A model generated the notes under the pieces. It was not told where the DNA came from. It saw nothing but the letters and a program-made list of their open reading frames with translations, and made no database searches. A stretch of DNA of 50,849 nt from Streptomyces sp. SID3343. Lineage in GTDB: Bacteria > Actinomycetota > Actinomycetes > Streptomycetales > Streptomycetaceae. This document shows, one piece after another, positions 15,929 through 26,500 of the stretch; position 1 is the stretch's first letter; every line of letters begins with the position of its first letter. The stretch covers positions 1 to 50,849 of the forward strand of contig NZ_WWJX01000860.1 in NCBI RefSeq assembly GCF_009865215.1, in the 5' to 3' direction. A program made the translations under genes and the position numbers.

Positions 15929-16818
15929 GCCTTTTCTCCCTCGTATGCGTAGAAGCCGTGCCCGCTCTTGCGGCCGAGTCGGCCGACGCGCACCATTTCC
16001 AGCAACAGGTCGCAGGGGCGGCACCTTTCGTCACCGGTCCGCTCGTGCAGCACCCACAGCGAGTCGACCAGGTTGTCGAGGCCGATCAGGTCCGCCGTGC
16101 GCAGCGGACCCGTCGGGTGACCCAGGCACCCCTGCATCAACCGGTCGACCGACTCGACGCTCGCGGTACCGGCCGCCACCACCCGGACCGCGTCGTTGAT
16201 CATCGGATGCAGGATGCGGCTGGTGACGAAGCCCGGCGCGTCGGCGACCACGATCGGCTCCCGGCGCAGCGCGGCGAGCAGGGCCCGCAGCGTGTCCATG
16301 GTGGCCTCGCCGGTGTGCGTGCCACGAATCACCTCGACCGTGCGGATCAGGTGGGGCGGGTTCATGAAGTGGGTGCCGATCAACTCCGCCGGCCGGGCCG
16401 TCGCCCGAGCCAGTTCGTCGATGGGGATCGCGGACGTGTTGGAGACGATCGCGGTGCCCGGCGCGACCAGCGCGGACACCTCGGCGATGACCTTCGCCTT
16501 GGCGTCGGCGTCCTCGGTGACCGCCTCGATCACCGCGACGGGAGCCGGGTCGTCGGCCGTCGCGTCCTCGGCCAACGACGCTGCGGTGACGAGAACACCG
16601 ATGACGGACTCCTTGGGCAACGCGTCCATCAGCCGCGCCATCCGCACCATCCGCTCGACGCGCGCGGGGGCTTCGGCCAGGCGGCGTCGGTCCGGGTCGA
16701 TCAGCGACACCGGTATGCCGTGACCGATGGCCAACGCGGCGATGCCGGTCCCCATCACTCCCGCCCCGAGCACGGTCAATCGTCGCCCGACCGCGTGCGT
16801 ATCGTTCTCCGCTGCCAT
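15925..16818 (-). CDS. 3-Hydroxyacyl dehydrogenase of methoxymalonyl-ACP biosynthesis (FkbK-like)
   Basis: 297 residues of the 3-hydroxyacyl-CoA dehydrogenase family. The NAD-binding N-terminus is TVLGAGVMGTGIAALAIGHG; the catalytic region has SNTSAIPIDELA and GTHFMNPPHLI; the C-terminal dimer domain contains GFVTSRILHPMINDAVRV and GHPTGPLRTADLIGLDN. In the pathway the FkbK-type enzyme oxidises the primary alcohol of glyceryl-ACP. It is the first of four overlapping methoxymalonyl genes and begins 26 bases after the Rieske oxygenase stop, so the extender-unit genes are continuous with the synthase operon. Confidence 0.86.
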   Translation of the reverse strand: MAAENDTHAVGRRLTVLGAGVMGTGIAALAIGHGIPVSLIDPDRRRLAEAPARVERMVRMARLMDALPKESVIGVLVTAASLAEDATADDPAPVAVIEAVTEDADAKAKVIAEVSALVAPGTAIVSNTSAIPIDELARATARPAELIGTHFMNPPHLIRTVEVIRGTHTGEATMDTLRALLAALRREPIVVADAPGFVTSRILHPMINDAVRVVAAGTASVESVDRLMQGCLGHPTGPLRTADLIGLDNLVDSLWVLHERTGDERCRPCDLLLEMVRVGRLGRKSGHGFYAYEGEKA

Positions 16819-16844
16819 GTCGTCTCTCTTTCGCTCCCGGCGAG

Positions 16845-17990
16845 TCACGGGGACACGAGGCCGCCCGCAGGTTTCGCGTCCACCGCCTCCGATGGCGCGG
16901 CGACGTCTTCGGCGTCCGTGCACTCCATGCGGACACCTTCGACTCCCGCGTAGAACTGCTGCGCCCACAGCCGGTATCGCCCGATCGGTCCGTCGCCCTT
17001 GGCGAGCTTCGGCTGCTCGACGTGTTCCTGGTGGTTCCACATCAGCAGGTCGGCGCCGGTGTCCAGACTCGCCACCCGCTGAATGAGGACGCTGCTCAGC
17101 CGGGCGACGGGCAGCGTGGCCGCGCGCCCGATCCGTTCGGGCAGGCCCGGCACGCCGCCCAGTTCCAGCTTGGTGCCGAAGCGCAGGTCGATACGGCCCG
17201 GGGTGGTCGGCGTCGCGTGGAGCATCACGTACAGGTTGCCCGCGCCCCGGGGCAGGACCGTACGGGCGGCGATGGTGGCCAGGCCGATCACGGTGAGCGT
17301 GTACGACTGGCGGAAGCCGCGCAGCACGGTGCCGCGCGCGGTCGCGGTGACCGTGGCGATCGGCTCCCCGGGCATCGGCTTGCCGTCGATGTCGAGATCC
17401 TCGAGGCCGTGCAGCGCGGGCAGGTGGCCCCAGTCGAAGGCGTTCTCGATGACGTCCTGCGGGTGGCCGGCGATGTCGAAGGTGTCGTGGCTGTACGGTT
17501 GCCGGTCGTCCATGGGCAACACCGGGACCTGCCACTGTGGGGGCAGGCCGAGGGCGTGCCGCCAGACGTAGATCGAGCCGTTGGCCTCGCACACCGGGTG
17601 GCGGGTCAGCGACGCCTTCGGCGGTGGTTGGCCGTAGCCGGTGCGCACGCAGGTGCCGGCCGGGTCGAACGCGAACCGGTGGAAGGGGCAGACGATGTCC
17701 TCGCCCTCGATCGACCCGCCGACCCCGAGGTGTGCGCCCAGGTGCGGGCACCGGGGGTGGACGGCCCGCAGCACGCCCTTGGTGGTGCGGTACAGGACGA
17801 CCTCGGCGCCCGCGAGCGTGCGGGTGGTGACGGTGCCGGGGCGTACCTCGTCCGAGAAGGCCAGGCAGAACCAGCCGTTCGGGTGCGGGCGGGTGGGGGC
17901 ATGCAGGGTGTCGGCCGCTGCCGCCCCGCAAGCGCCGACCCGGCGGGCCCGCAAAAGCCCCTTCACCAACGGCTTCACGTGCGGCCTCAT
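16845..17990 (-). CDS. Rieske [2Fe-2S] non-heme iron oxygenase
   Basis: 381 residues. The N-terminal Rieske domain has the exact CxH-x17-CxxH pattern, from RCPHLGAHLG to VCPFHRF. The catalytic domain carries the mononuclear iron motif DWGHLPALHG (D-x2-H-x4-H). This layout resembles KshA-like and other single-component terminal oxygenases that hydroxylate, desaturate or cleave hydrophobic substrates. They need an electron-transfer partner, which is not in the window. The start was chosen at ATG 17990, ten bases after the P450 stop; the longer frame upstream lies inside the P450 gene. Within this operon it is probably a tailoring oxygenase for the lipid or polyketide chain. Confidence 0.85.
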   Translation of the reverse strand: MRPHVKPLVKGLLRARRVGACGAAAADTLHAPTRPHPNGWFCLAFSDEVRPGTVTTRTLAGAEVVLYRTTKGVLRAVHPRCPHLGAHLGVGGSIEGEDIVCPFHRFAFDPAGTCVRTGYGQPPPKASLTRHPVCEANGSIYVWRHALGLPPQWQVPVLPMDDRQPYSHDTFDIAGHPQDVIENAFDWGHLPALHGLEDLDIDGKPMPGEPIATVTATARGTVLRGFRQSYTLTVIGLATIAARTVLPRGAGNLYVMLHATPTTPGRIDLRFGTKLELGGVPGLPERIGRAATLPVARLSSVLIQRVASLDTGADLLMWNHQEHVEQPKLAKGDGPIGRYRLWAQQFYAGVEGVRMECTDAEDVAAPSEAVDAKPAGGLVSP

Positions 17991-18000
17991 GGCATCGCTC

Positions 18001-19467
18001 CTACTGGTCGATCGGGCAGCCGCCGGCGCCCGGCTTCGTGGCGGACGGGGTGGACGCCGACCGCGACGCGTGCGCCCGCGCCCCGGTGGTGGTGGTGTCG
18101 GCGTCGCTCGCACGGCGTTCGTGCAGGCGCAGGTGCAGCCCGCGCGAGCTCAGGCTGGTCTCCACCTTGGGTCGGAAGGGTTCGTCACCGATTGGGGCCA
18201 GGTGCCAGCGGGCGACGATGGCGGTCAGCGCGAGGACGGCCTCGGTGAGGGCGAACTGGTCCCCGATGCATTTGCGGGGGCCGGCGCCGAAGGGGATGTA
18301 GGTGGCCCGATCGGGGTTGACGCCGAGCCAGCGGTCCGGGTCGAACCGGTTCGGCTCGGTGTACAGGTCGGAGCGGCGGTGCAGGAGGTAGGGGCTGAGC
18401 ACGATGGTGCTGCCGCCCTTGAGGCGTACGCCGCCGAGTTCGGCGTCCTCGCGGAGAGTGCGGGTCATCATCCAGGCGGGCGGGTACAGCCGCAGCGTCT
18501 CGGTCACCACCCGGCTCGCCAGACCCAGCGACGGCAGGTGCCGGGTGTCGAGTGCGCCGTCGTTGTCGGCCAGGACCTCGTCGGTCTCGGCCTGGAGGCG
18601 GTGCTGCACGTGCGGGTTGGTCGCCAGCAGGTGCAGTGCCCAGGCCAGGGTGATGGCCGTGGTCTCCATCCCGCCGAGGAAGAAGGTCAGGGCCTCGTCG
18701 GCCAGTTCGGAGTCGCTGAGTCGCATCTCGCCGCCCTCGCTCTCCTCGTCCACCGCGCCGATCAGCGCGGAGAGCAGGTCGGCGTGGTCGGTGGCATCGG
18801 CGCGCCGCTCGGCGATGATCTCCTCGATGGTGGCCGAGAGCCGGTGTCGGGCCTCGTCGTAGCGTCGCTTCTTCGGCGTCGGCAGCCCGCGCAGCAGGGC
18901 CGGCGTCATCATCCGACGAAAGAACGCGCTGACCACGGTGGAGGTGTCGGTCAAAGCCCGCCGCATGGTCTCCTCCGGCAGGGCACCGCTGAACATCGTC
19001 TCCATGGTCGCCCGTGTGGTCAGCGTCATCATGTCCTGGGTGACGTCGACGACCTCGCCGTCGCGCCAGGTGCTCGCCTTCGCCTGGGCGGCCCGGGCGA
19101 ACACCTCCCCGTATCCGGTGAGTCGGGTGGGGTGGAAGGACGGCTGGCACAGGCGTCGCTGGCGCCGGTGCAGTGGGTACGCGCACGTGGACAGGCCGTC
19201 GCCGATGACCTCGCGGATGCGGTCGTAGATCGCGCCGCCCTTGTCGAAGACGCGGTCGTTGAGGAACACCTGCCGAGTCAGTCCCGGGTCGCAGATCATC
19301 ACGGCGGAACTCGGTCCCAGACGGACGCGGACCATCCGGCGGTAGCCCGAGAGGGACGTGATGAACGCCAGTGGATCACGCAGCAGTTGCAACGCGTGGC
19401 CCAGCAGGGGCAGGGCTCGCGGGGCCAACGGGATCGATGCGGCGGTGGCCGTTTTCGTGTCCGGCAT
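18001..19467 (-). CDS. Cytochrome P450
   Basis: 488 residues, longer than the usual bacterial class I P450 (about 400) and closer to fatty-acid or terpene hydroxylating CYP types. Landmarks in order: proline-rich N-terminus IPLAPRALPLLGHAL, WxxxR-like HRRQRRLCQPSFHP, I-helix FFLGGMETTAITLAW, ExxR in VTETLRLYPPAW, and the haem-binding FGAGPRKCIGDQFAL with Cys400. The last 35 residues are a Thr/Ala/Ser-rich tail. ATG at 19467, nine bases after the KASIII-like stop. Electron partners are absent from the window. Its position between the chain-forming enzymes and the Rieske oxygenase suggests oxidation of the synthase product, perhaps while tethered. Confidence 0.9.
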   Translation of the reverse strand: MPDTKTATAASIPLAPRALPLLGHALQLLRDPLAFITSLSGYRRMVRVRLGPSSAVMICDPGLTRQVFLNDRVFDKGGAIYDRIREVIGDGLSTCAYPLHRRQRRLCQPSFHPTRLTGYGEVFARAAQAKASTWRDGEVVDVTQDMMTLTTRATMETMFSGALPEETMRRALTDTSTVVSAFFRRMMTPALLRGLPTPKKRRYDEARHRLSATIEEIIAERRADATDHADLLSALIGAVDEESEGGEMRLSDSELADEALTFFLGGMETTAITLAWALHLLATNPHVQHRLQAETDEVLADNDGALDTRHLPSLGLASRVVTETLRLYPPAWMMTRTLREDAELGGVRLKGGSTIVLSPYLLHRRSDLYTEPNRFDPDRWLGVNPDRATYIPFGAGPRKCIGDQFALTEAVLALTAIVARWHLAPIGDEPFRPKVETSLSSRGLHLRLHERRASDADTTTTGARAHASRSASTPSATKPGAGGCPIDQ

Positions 19468-19475
19468 GGACGACC

Positions 19476-20489
19476 TCATTCCGGGTGAGTCCCGGCGGCC
19501 GAGACCCCGGGGGTGGTGTCGCGGGTGACCTCGATCAGTGCGGTGGTCCAGCGGAAGCCGAGCCCGAAGCTCAGCACCAGAACGCGGTCGCCCGCCCGCG
19601 ACGTGCCGGAGCGGAACAGGCGGTCGAGGCCGAGCAGGATGTCGCACGGCCCGGCGTGGCCGAGGTGTCGGCCGAAGGTCCAACTGGTGTCCTGGCAGCG
19701 CAGGTTCAGCGGTGATCCGGCGAGTACGAGGTCGAGCACGATCGATCCGATCGCGATGGCCACCACGTGTGTGACGTCCGCGGGTTTCGTGTCGGTCTCG
19801 TCGAGGACGTTCTCGATGCACCGGCGGGTCGCGCGTTGCAACGTGTCCATGTGCGGCATGAGCCCGCTGTCCTCGACGGGAAACGGCCGGCCGCCCCCGC
19901 TGTGCGCTTTTCGTGCCCGGGTCAGCACTTCCAACTGCGGCTCCACGGCCTGGGCGGTCGCGGCCAGTCGGGCGAAGCCGGTGCCTCGGGTGAGCACGGC
20001 GGCGGCTCCCGTGTCGCCGGCCACATAGCCCATGTTCCGGGCGCCGCCCCAGCGTTGCTCGGGGAATCGGGCGCCGACGGTGACCAGGGCGGCCTTCGCG
20101 GCGGGACGGGCGGTGAGGTGTTCGGCGGCGGCGATCAGCGCGGCGGCCCCGCCGTCGCTGGCCGCGCACAGTTCGTAGCCGGTGGTGTGCGGCCCGCCGA
20201 GCACCCGCTGTAGGTAGGTCCCGGGTGTGTAGTGGTCCTCGTCCTGGAAGTTGGCGTGTACCAGCAGGCTCAGGTCGGTGGTGGCGACGTCGGCGTGCCG
20301 CAGCGCCTTGAGGCCGGCGCGGGCGGCCATGCGGGTCGGCGTGTGATCGGTCGCGATGGCGGCCGAGGTGAATCCGTTGAGCGCGGCCTGCCGCGGCGCG
20401 GCAGCCGACGCCTCCAACGGGTCGGGTACCGGGACGATGGGTGGGATCCAGGCGCCGGTGCCCGCGATCGTGATGTCCTGCCACAACAT
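19476..20489 (-). CDS. KASIII-like acyltransferase with Ser in place of active-site Cys
   Basis: 337 residues with the two-fold thiolase fold of FabH-type ketosynthases: N-terminal ITIAGTGAWIPP, the nucleophile loop YELCAASDGGAAAL, and the C-terminal half with DTSWTFGRHLGHAGPCD. Aligned to the FabH motif DxxAACxG, the nucleophile position is Ser111; the Cys at 108 is three residues early. The FabH HQAN His is not evident (AIAIGSIVLD stands there), while GHAG replaces GNxSS. This pattern is that of the DpsC, AknE2 and ChlB3 branch, which select starters or transfer acyl groups. ATG 20489 has GAGGAG upstream and follows the megasynthase stop by 17 bases. It may move the finished chain from the synthase ACP to another acceptor. 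Confidence 0.82.
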   Translation of the reverse strand: MLWQDITIAGTGAWIPPIVPVPDPLEASAAAPRQAALNGFTSAAIATDHTPTRMAARAGLKALRHADVATTDLSLLVHANFQDEDHYTPGTYLQRVLGGPHTTGYELCAASDGGAAALIAAAEHLTARPAAKAALVTVGARFPEQRWGGARNMGYVAGDTGAAAVLTRGTGFARLAATAQAVEPQLEVLTRARKAHSGGGRPFPVEDSGLMPHMDTLQRATRRCIENVLDETDTKPADVTHVVAIAIGSIVLDLVLAGSPLNLRCQDTSWTFGRHLGHAGPCDILLGLDRLFRSGTSRAGDRVLVLSFGLGFRWTTALIEVTRDTTPGVSAAGTHPE

Positions 20490-20506
20490 CGCTGTCTCCT
20501 CGGCGG

Positions 20507-23500
20507 TCACGAAACGGTCGATCGGCGGATGTCGGCGAAGGGCCGCACGAGTTCGCCGTGATGGTCGGGGTCGTGGGCGCCGGCGGAGGCGATCCGGGCG
20601 AGCATGCGACCGTCGGCGGCGGCGGTCAGTACGCCGGTGGCGAAGTCGCAATGCAGGTCGATGGTCGGATGCTCCGCGCCGAGCCGGCAGTCGTTGCCCG
20701 GCCCGCCGAGGTCGACCTCACCGAGTCCGGCCATCGGGCCGAACCGGGGCGGGAGTTCGTCGGCCGGCGGCAGCAACAGCAGGTGCACCATCGCGTCGAG
20801 GAGGATGGCCGGCACGATCGCGCCGGCCAGGGCCGGGGCCCAGGTGACGTGGTCGAAACGGTACGACGCGCTGTTCCCGTCGGGTCCGCGGGCGTAATCG
20901 CGGGTGCCGGCGAAGGGACCGGTGAGCGAGATCGGCGGGTCGGGGGTGTAGACGGGCATGGCGAAGTCGGGTTCGGGTACGTGGCTCGACGTGTCGGGGG
21001 GTGGGTCGAGGGTGGGATACCGCCGGGCCAGGCGTACTTTCGTCTCGCACAGCGGGTCGTTGAAGCGCAGGACGTGTCCGTTGCGGCCGATCCGATGGGT
21101 CGTCATCCTGACGGCGACCTCGGCGTGGTCCCGGTGTCGGTTGGTGATCCGCGCCTCGACCGCGACGGTGCGCGGCGCACCGGTGAGCCCGACCGTGATC
21201 GAGGTGCGGCAGACGAGGTCGCGGAATCCGGTGACCACGAGTTCGGGGCACAGGAGTGCGGCGGCGCCGGCGGCGGCCTCGAGGGTGAACGTGCCCGGCA
21301 GCGTGTACGCGCCGTTGACTCGGTGGTGGCGCATCCAGCGGCCGTCCTGCTCGGCCAGGGTGCGCGGATCCCAGGTCTTGGTCAGGACGATCCAGTTCGT
21401 GCCGCGCTGCAGGACGCCGTCGAGCAGGGGTGTGCTCAGGCCCGGATCCGGGGCGGCGGGCGGCGGTACGTCGGGGGCGGGCATCGGGAGGTCGTCGGGT
21501 GAGCCGTGCGCGGCGATCCCGCGGGTGTGCAGCAGGGTGCGTTCCTCCGCACGGACGAAGAACGTCACCCCGCCGGCGGGCGGGCGGGCAACGGCGGCCA
21601 GGAACTGGGCGCAGCCGAGCGCGTTGTCGATGTACGCGTCCATGCGGTTGCGTTTGAGCGTCTCGCGCATGGTGACGCTGCTGGCCACGCCGGCTTCGAG
21701 CCAGCCGCTCCACAGGATCGCGAACTCGTGCCGTTCGGGCGGCGCGTGCCGGCGGGCCCGGGCGCTCGCGTACGCGAGGTATTCGTTGGCGGTGCAGTAG
21801 TCGACGTCGCCGGGCGCGGGTGCGAGCGCAGCGAGGGTGCTGAAGTTGACCCAGGTACGGGGTGGCCGGCCGGCCAGGGCGCGTTTGAGGTTGCGGTATC
21901 CGGTCGCCTTGGTGGCCCGGACCGCCCGGAAGTCGTCGAGGGTCTTGGCGTGCAGCGCGCGGGAGCGCAGTTCCAGGACGGTGTTGACGAGGAGGTCGAT
22001 GTGCCCGTGCCGGTCCAGGACTTCGCCGAGGACCGCGGTGGTGCGCTCGGCGTCGAGGACGTCGCACACCCGGTGGTGCACCCGATCGGCGCCGCACAGG
22101 TCGGCCAGCCGGCGCATCGTGCGGCCCACCTCCAGGCGCGCTTGGGCCTTCTCGTAGTCGGCGCGGAGCTCGCCTACCGACGCGTCGGGGCGTTCGCGGC
22201 GCCCGGCGATGATGAACTCGGCCTGCGCCGGCAGCGTTTCGCCCGGTTCCGGGGGCGGGGTGCGGCCGACGACGTACACGTGGGGTCGGTCCACGGCGCT
22301 CGCCAGCGCGTGCATGATCTCGGGGGTGATGCCCCGCGCTCCGCCGAAGGCGACCACGACCGCGCCGGGCGGAAGTTGGGCTTGCGTGGTGGGGGTCGGC
22401 GCGGTGCTGTCGTCGACGACCGCCATGGTGAGCCAGGTGCCCGCGCGGCAGGCCAGCGTGTGGGTGGGGACCTGGGCTGCGGCCGCTCGGGCCAGCCGGG
22501 CCAGGGCGGTCGCCGCGTCCGGTGTGTCGGTGAGCAGGGCCGCGCCGCCGCACTGGCGGATCTCGGCTCGGACGGAACGGACGAGGCCGACGATCAGCGC
22601 GCCGGACGGGGACGGCAGGTCGTCCGGGATCGCCCCGAGCAGGGCCGCGGCGAGCGAGCCGCCGTTGCGCAGTGCGGGCAGTACGCCCTGGACCGTGGTG
22701 AACGTGAGGTCTTGGAGGGCCTCCATCCGGGCGGTCTCGGCGTCGTCGGTGCCGTCGCCGTCGGGGCTGCCGTCGTCCTCGGGCAGTCGGGTCAGGATCC
22801 GGACGTGGCGGGGGACGAAGGCAAGGCGGGCCAGCGCGGTGGGCGCCTCCTCGGGCGAGACGTGGGTGGTGGCGCCGATGCCCGGCGTCGGGGCCCAGAC
22901 GGCGACGTCCGGGCCGGCCGCGGCGGCGGCGAGGTCGGGGGAGTCGGTGATGACGACGGTGCCCGGGGGGATCGCGGGCGTCGTCGCGGCGGGGGGTGAG
23001 GCGGTCGGGACCAGGCGGATGGTTTGGCGGCGGCCCAGGTATTGCTCGGAGTGCGCGTTCGGCTCGGCCCGGTCGGGGGTGGCGTGCGGCTCCGGCGTGG
23101 TGTGACCCGGGGTGCTGTGCGCGTTCGGCGTGGTGTCGTTCGGGGTGCTGTGTGCCTGCGGCGCGGTGTGTTCCTTCGGCGCGGCCCCGGCACGGGTGGA
23201 GTGTTTGCGCTCCGGGCGGTCGGTGTGTTCCGCGGCCTTGTGGGACGGGGTCCGTCGCGGGGTGGTCGGTGGGGTGAACCGGATGGGCGGTGATCCGGAC
23301 GCGGCCGGCGTGACGACGGTGTCGGTTCCGGTGACGACGGCCGCCAAGACCTTCAACACGGCGTCGAGTGAGAGGTAGGTGCGCCCGGCGTCGGTCAGTA
23401 CGGGCAGCGTGTGCGCGGGGGCGGCGGTGCGATCGTCGCCGGTGAGTGCGGTGGACAGGGTGCCCAGGATCGGCAGTTCGTGTTCGCGTGCGGTGGAGCG

Positions 23501-26500
23501 TCGAGCGATTGCCAGCACGGCGGCACCCTCCGCGATGGATCGACCCTTGGGCACCACGTGGGCGAGGTGGCGGTCCCAACCGCTGATCGGGCGCAGGCAG
23601 ACCGCGCCGACGAGAGCGAGATCGCAGGCCCGGTGCCGAAGTTGGCGCAGGGCCAGGTCGACACCGGTGTGCGCGGAGTCCCGGTGCGCGTAGACGCTGA
23701 CGCCCATGCCACGGAAGTCGTAGTAATTCGCGGCCCGGCCGGACAGGATGCAGGAGACCGCCCCGGTGAAGTCGTCCTCGTTGAGGTCGCCGGGGATCAC
23801 CCCCGCGGCCTCCGCCATGCCTTTCGCGAGGTATTCCTTCAGCCGTTGCGCCTGCTCGGGGTCGGGCAGGATGTCGAACGCGGTGGCGCACTCCGCGGCG
23901 TGCACGCGCAGTGCGGCCCGGGTGTTGTGGGTGGTGGGCAGCGACGATCCGACGACGACCGCGGTCGTGGGTCGCAGCCGGTGGCCCGGCTCGCCGAGCC
24001 GGTCCAGCAGCGGACCCAGGGCCTGGAGCGTCATCAGGTGGGCGGCGTCCATGTGCCGCATCGTCAACGGTGGGATGCGCACCTGGCGCGGGGACGGCAG
24101 CGGGTACGGCAGCCCGAAGCCGGCCTCCGGGTGCGGGCCGCCACCGGTGAGCCAGGCGGGCACGTCCGCCGGATCCAGGCCGGGCAGATGGGTGTTCCAG
24201 CCGACGACGACCAGGTCCTCGGTGTCGGCGATGTCCGCCCCGCCGCGTCGAGTCGCGGGGGCGGCCTGTGGCACACGGTCGGCGAGCACCACGTGTGCGT
24301 CGGCGCCGCCGAGGCCGAACGCCGACACCCCGACCACGCGCGGTCGGGTGTCGTCCGTCGGCCAGGGCGCGTCGACGAGCGGCACGGTCAGCCGCGAGCC
24401 GTCGCCGAGCACCGGGTGCGGATCGGTGACCACACACTGCCCGGGAATCGCCTCGCGTTCGAACGCGACCAGCGCGTGGGCGACCGAGACCAGGCCCGCC
24501 AGCACCCCGGTGTGCCCGAAGACCTGCTTGTTGGACGTCACCAGGCACGCCCGCCGCCGCGGCCCCAACCGGGAGAGCAGCGAGCGCAGTTCGATCTCGT
24601 CGCCCACCGGCGTTCCGGTGCCGTGGGCCACGATCCAGTCCACGTCGTCGGCCTCGACACCCGCGTCGGCCCAGGCCCGCGCGATCGCCGACTCCTGGCC
24701 GCGGGTGGCCGGGGCGTGAATGCCCTTGCCCCGCCCGTCGGCGGCCAGACCGCTGCCCCTGACCACCCCGAGTACCGGGTCGCCGTCCGCGACGGCCCGC
24801 GCGTACGGCTTCAGGACGAGCATCACCGCCCCCTCGCCGATCACGGTCCCGTCGGCCGCCTGGTCGAACGGGCGTACGTCGCCGCTCATCGAGATGCCCT
24901 GGGCCCGACAGAAGAGGGTGAACCCGATCGGCTCGATCACCGAGGTGCCACCGGCGAACGCCACGTCGCACGAGCCGTCACGCAGCGCCTTGACCGCGGC
25001 GTCGAGGGCGAACAGGCCGCTCGCGCACGCGGAGTCGAGGGTGAGGTGTTGTGCGTCGTCGGGGATCAGTCCACGCAGCGCGTTGCGGGAGACGGACGCG
25101 GGCAGGTACGCCTGCGGGTTTCCGCCGTCGCCGGCGTAGTGCGCGTTGATCGCGTGGTCGGCCAACTCGGCCAGCCAGTCACCCTCCTGATCGGCGGGAA
25201 CGGCTTCGCGCACCATGCGCCGATATTCGTCGCCGAGCACCACGGCCTGCGGGCCGAGCCCGGTCTGGTCGTGAATCCCGGTGGTCGCCACGAAGCAGCG
25301 GTCGGTCGGGCGCCGGCGTACTCCGGCCAGGGCCCGGACAGCGCAGTGTCGCAGCCAGCGATTGGTGCGCGGCCACCCCGGATGGTCGACGTTGCCGTCC
25401 GGTTCGGTGATCGAGGCGGGATCGGGCACGAAGGTCTGGACGTAGCCGGCCTCGCGGACGTAGAAGGCGTCGGTGTCCTCGCGGGTGGGGGCCCAGAAGT
25501 GCGTCAGGTCGAACGCGGACGGCTCGCTGCGGATCAAGGTGCCCTCGCGCAGCCGGTCCCAGAACTCGTCCGTCGAGTTGGCGCCGGGCAGGACCAGGCC
25601 CAGGCCGACCACGGCGACGGCTTCCGGGTCGGTGGACGGCGCCTGGTCGGGTGCGGGATCGGGTGCGGCGACCGGTGTCGGAGGTGGCTTCGTGACCAGG
25701 GGCTCCGGTGTGTCGACGGAGGGCTCGTTCGCCTCGGGCGACGTGCTCGACGGCGCCACGGGCCGGCTGCGGGCGGGCACGCCCACCCGGTCCGCCAGCC
25801 TGCTGTGCAGGCGGACGCCCTGCATGCCGCCGATGGAAATGCCGCCGTCGGCGACGACGGTCTGCCCGGTCACGAAGGCGGAATCCGGGTGGAGGAGGTG
25901 GGCGATCAACTTCGCCGCCTCCGGAGTCGAGAGGGCACGGCTCATCAATTCGCCCACCTCGGCGGGGCTGCGGAGGGCCGCCGGATCGTCCAGGTTGTCG
26001 ACGAAATCACTGTGCACGGTCCCCAGTTGCACGGCATTGACGCGAATGCCCCGGGTGCGGAGTTCGAGGGCCAGGTAGCGAACCAGCGACTCCATGGCGG
26101 CCTTGGTGACCCCGCCGGGGCCGTACCCCGGGATCGGCAGGTGTGCCCCGACGCTGGACAGGCACACGATGTTCGCGTTCTCCCGGCCGACCATCAACTC
26201 GGCCGCCCGGCGTGAACAGTGATAGGCCGCCATCACGTTGGTGGACCACGCTCGTTGCCAGTACGTGTCGTCGATTTCGAGCAGGGGGAGGAACGCCCCG
26301 CCGGCGGCGTTGTTGATCAAGATGTCCAGGCCGGCGTGCCGCTCGCCCACCAGATCGAACATGCGGTCGATCTCCCCGGTCTTGGCCACGGACGCACGAA
26401 CGAACTCGAAGCTGTGGCCCGCCTGTTCCAGCTCGGCTTCAAGCAGCTTCGCCTGCTCGACGGAGTGGAAGTAGTTGACGATCACATGGGCGCCGTCGCC

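Noticed and set aside
16845..18113. Longer Rieske oxygenase start at 18113
   Set aside because: The extra 41 residues lie inside the P450 coding region and are Arg/Pro-rich; ATG 17990 sits just after the P450 stop.
19476..20489. Cys108 of the KASIII-like protein as the catalytic Cys
   Set aside because: Aligning DxxAACxG places Ser111, not Cys108, at the nucleophile position; Cys108 is three residues too early.
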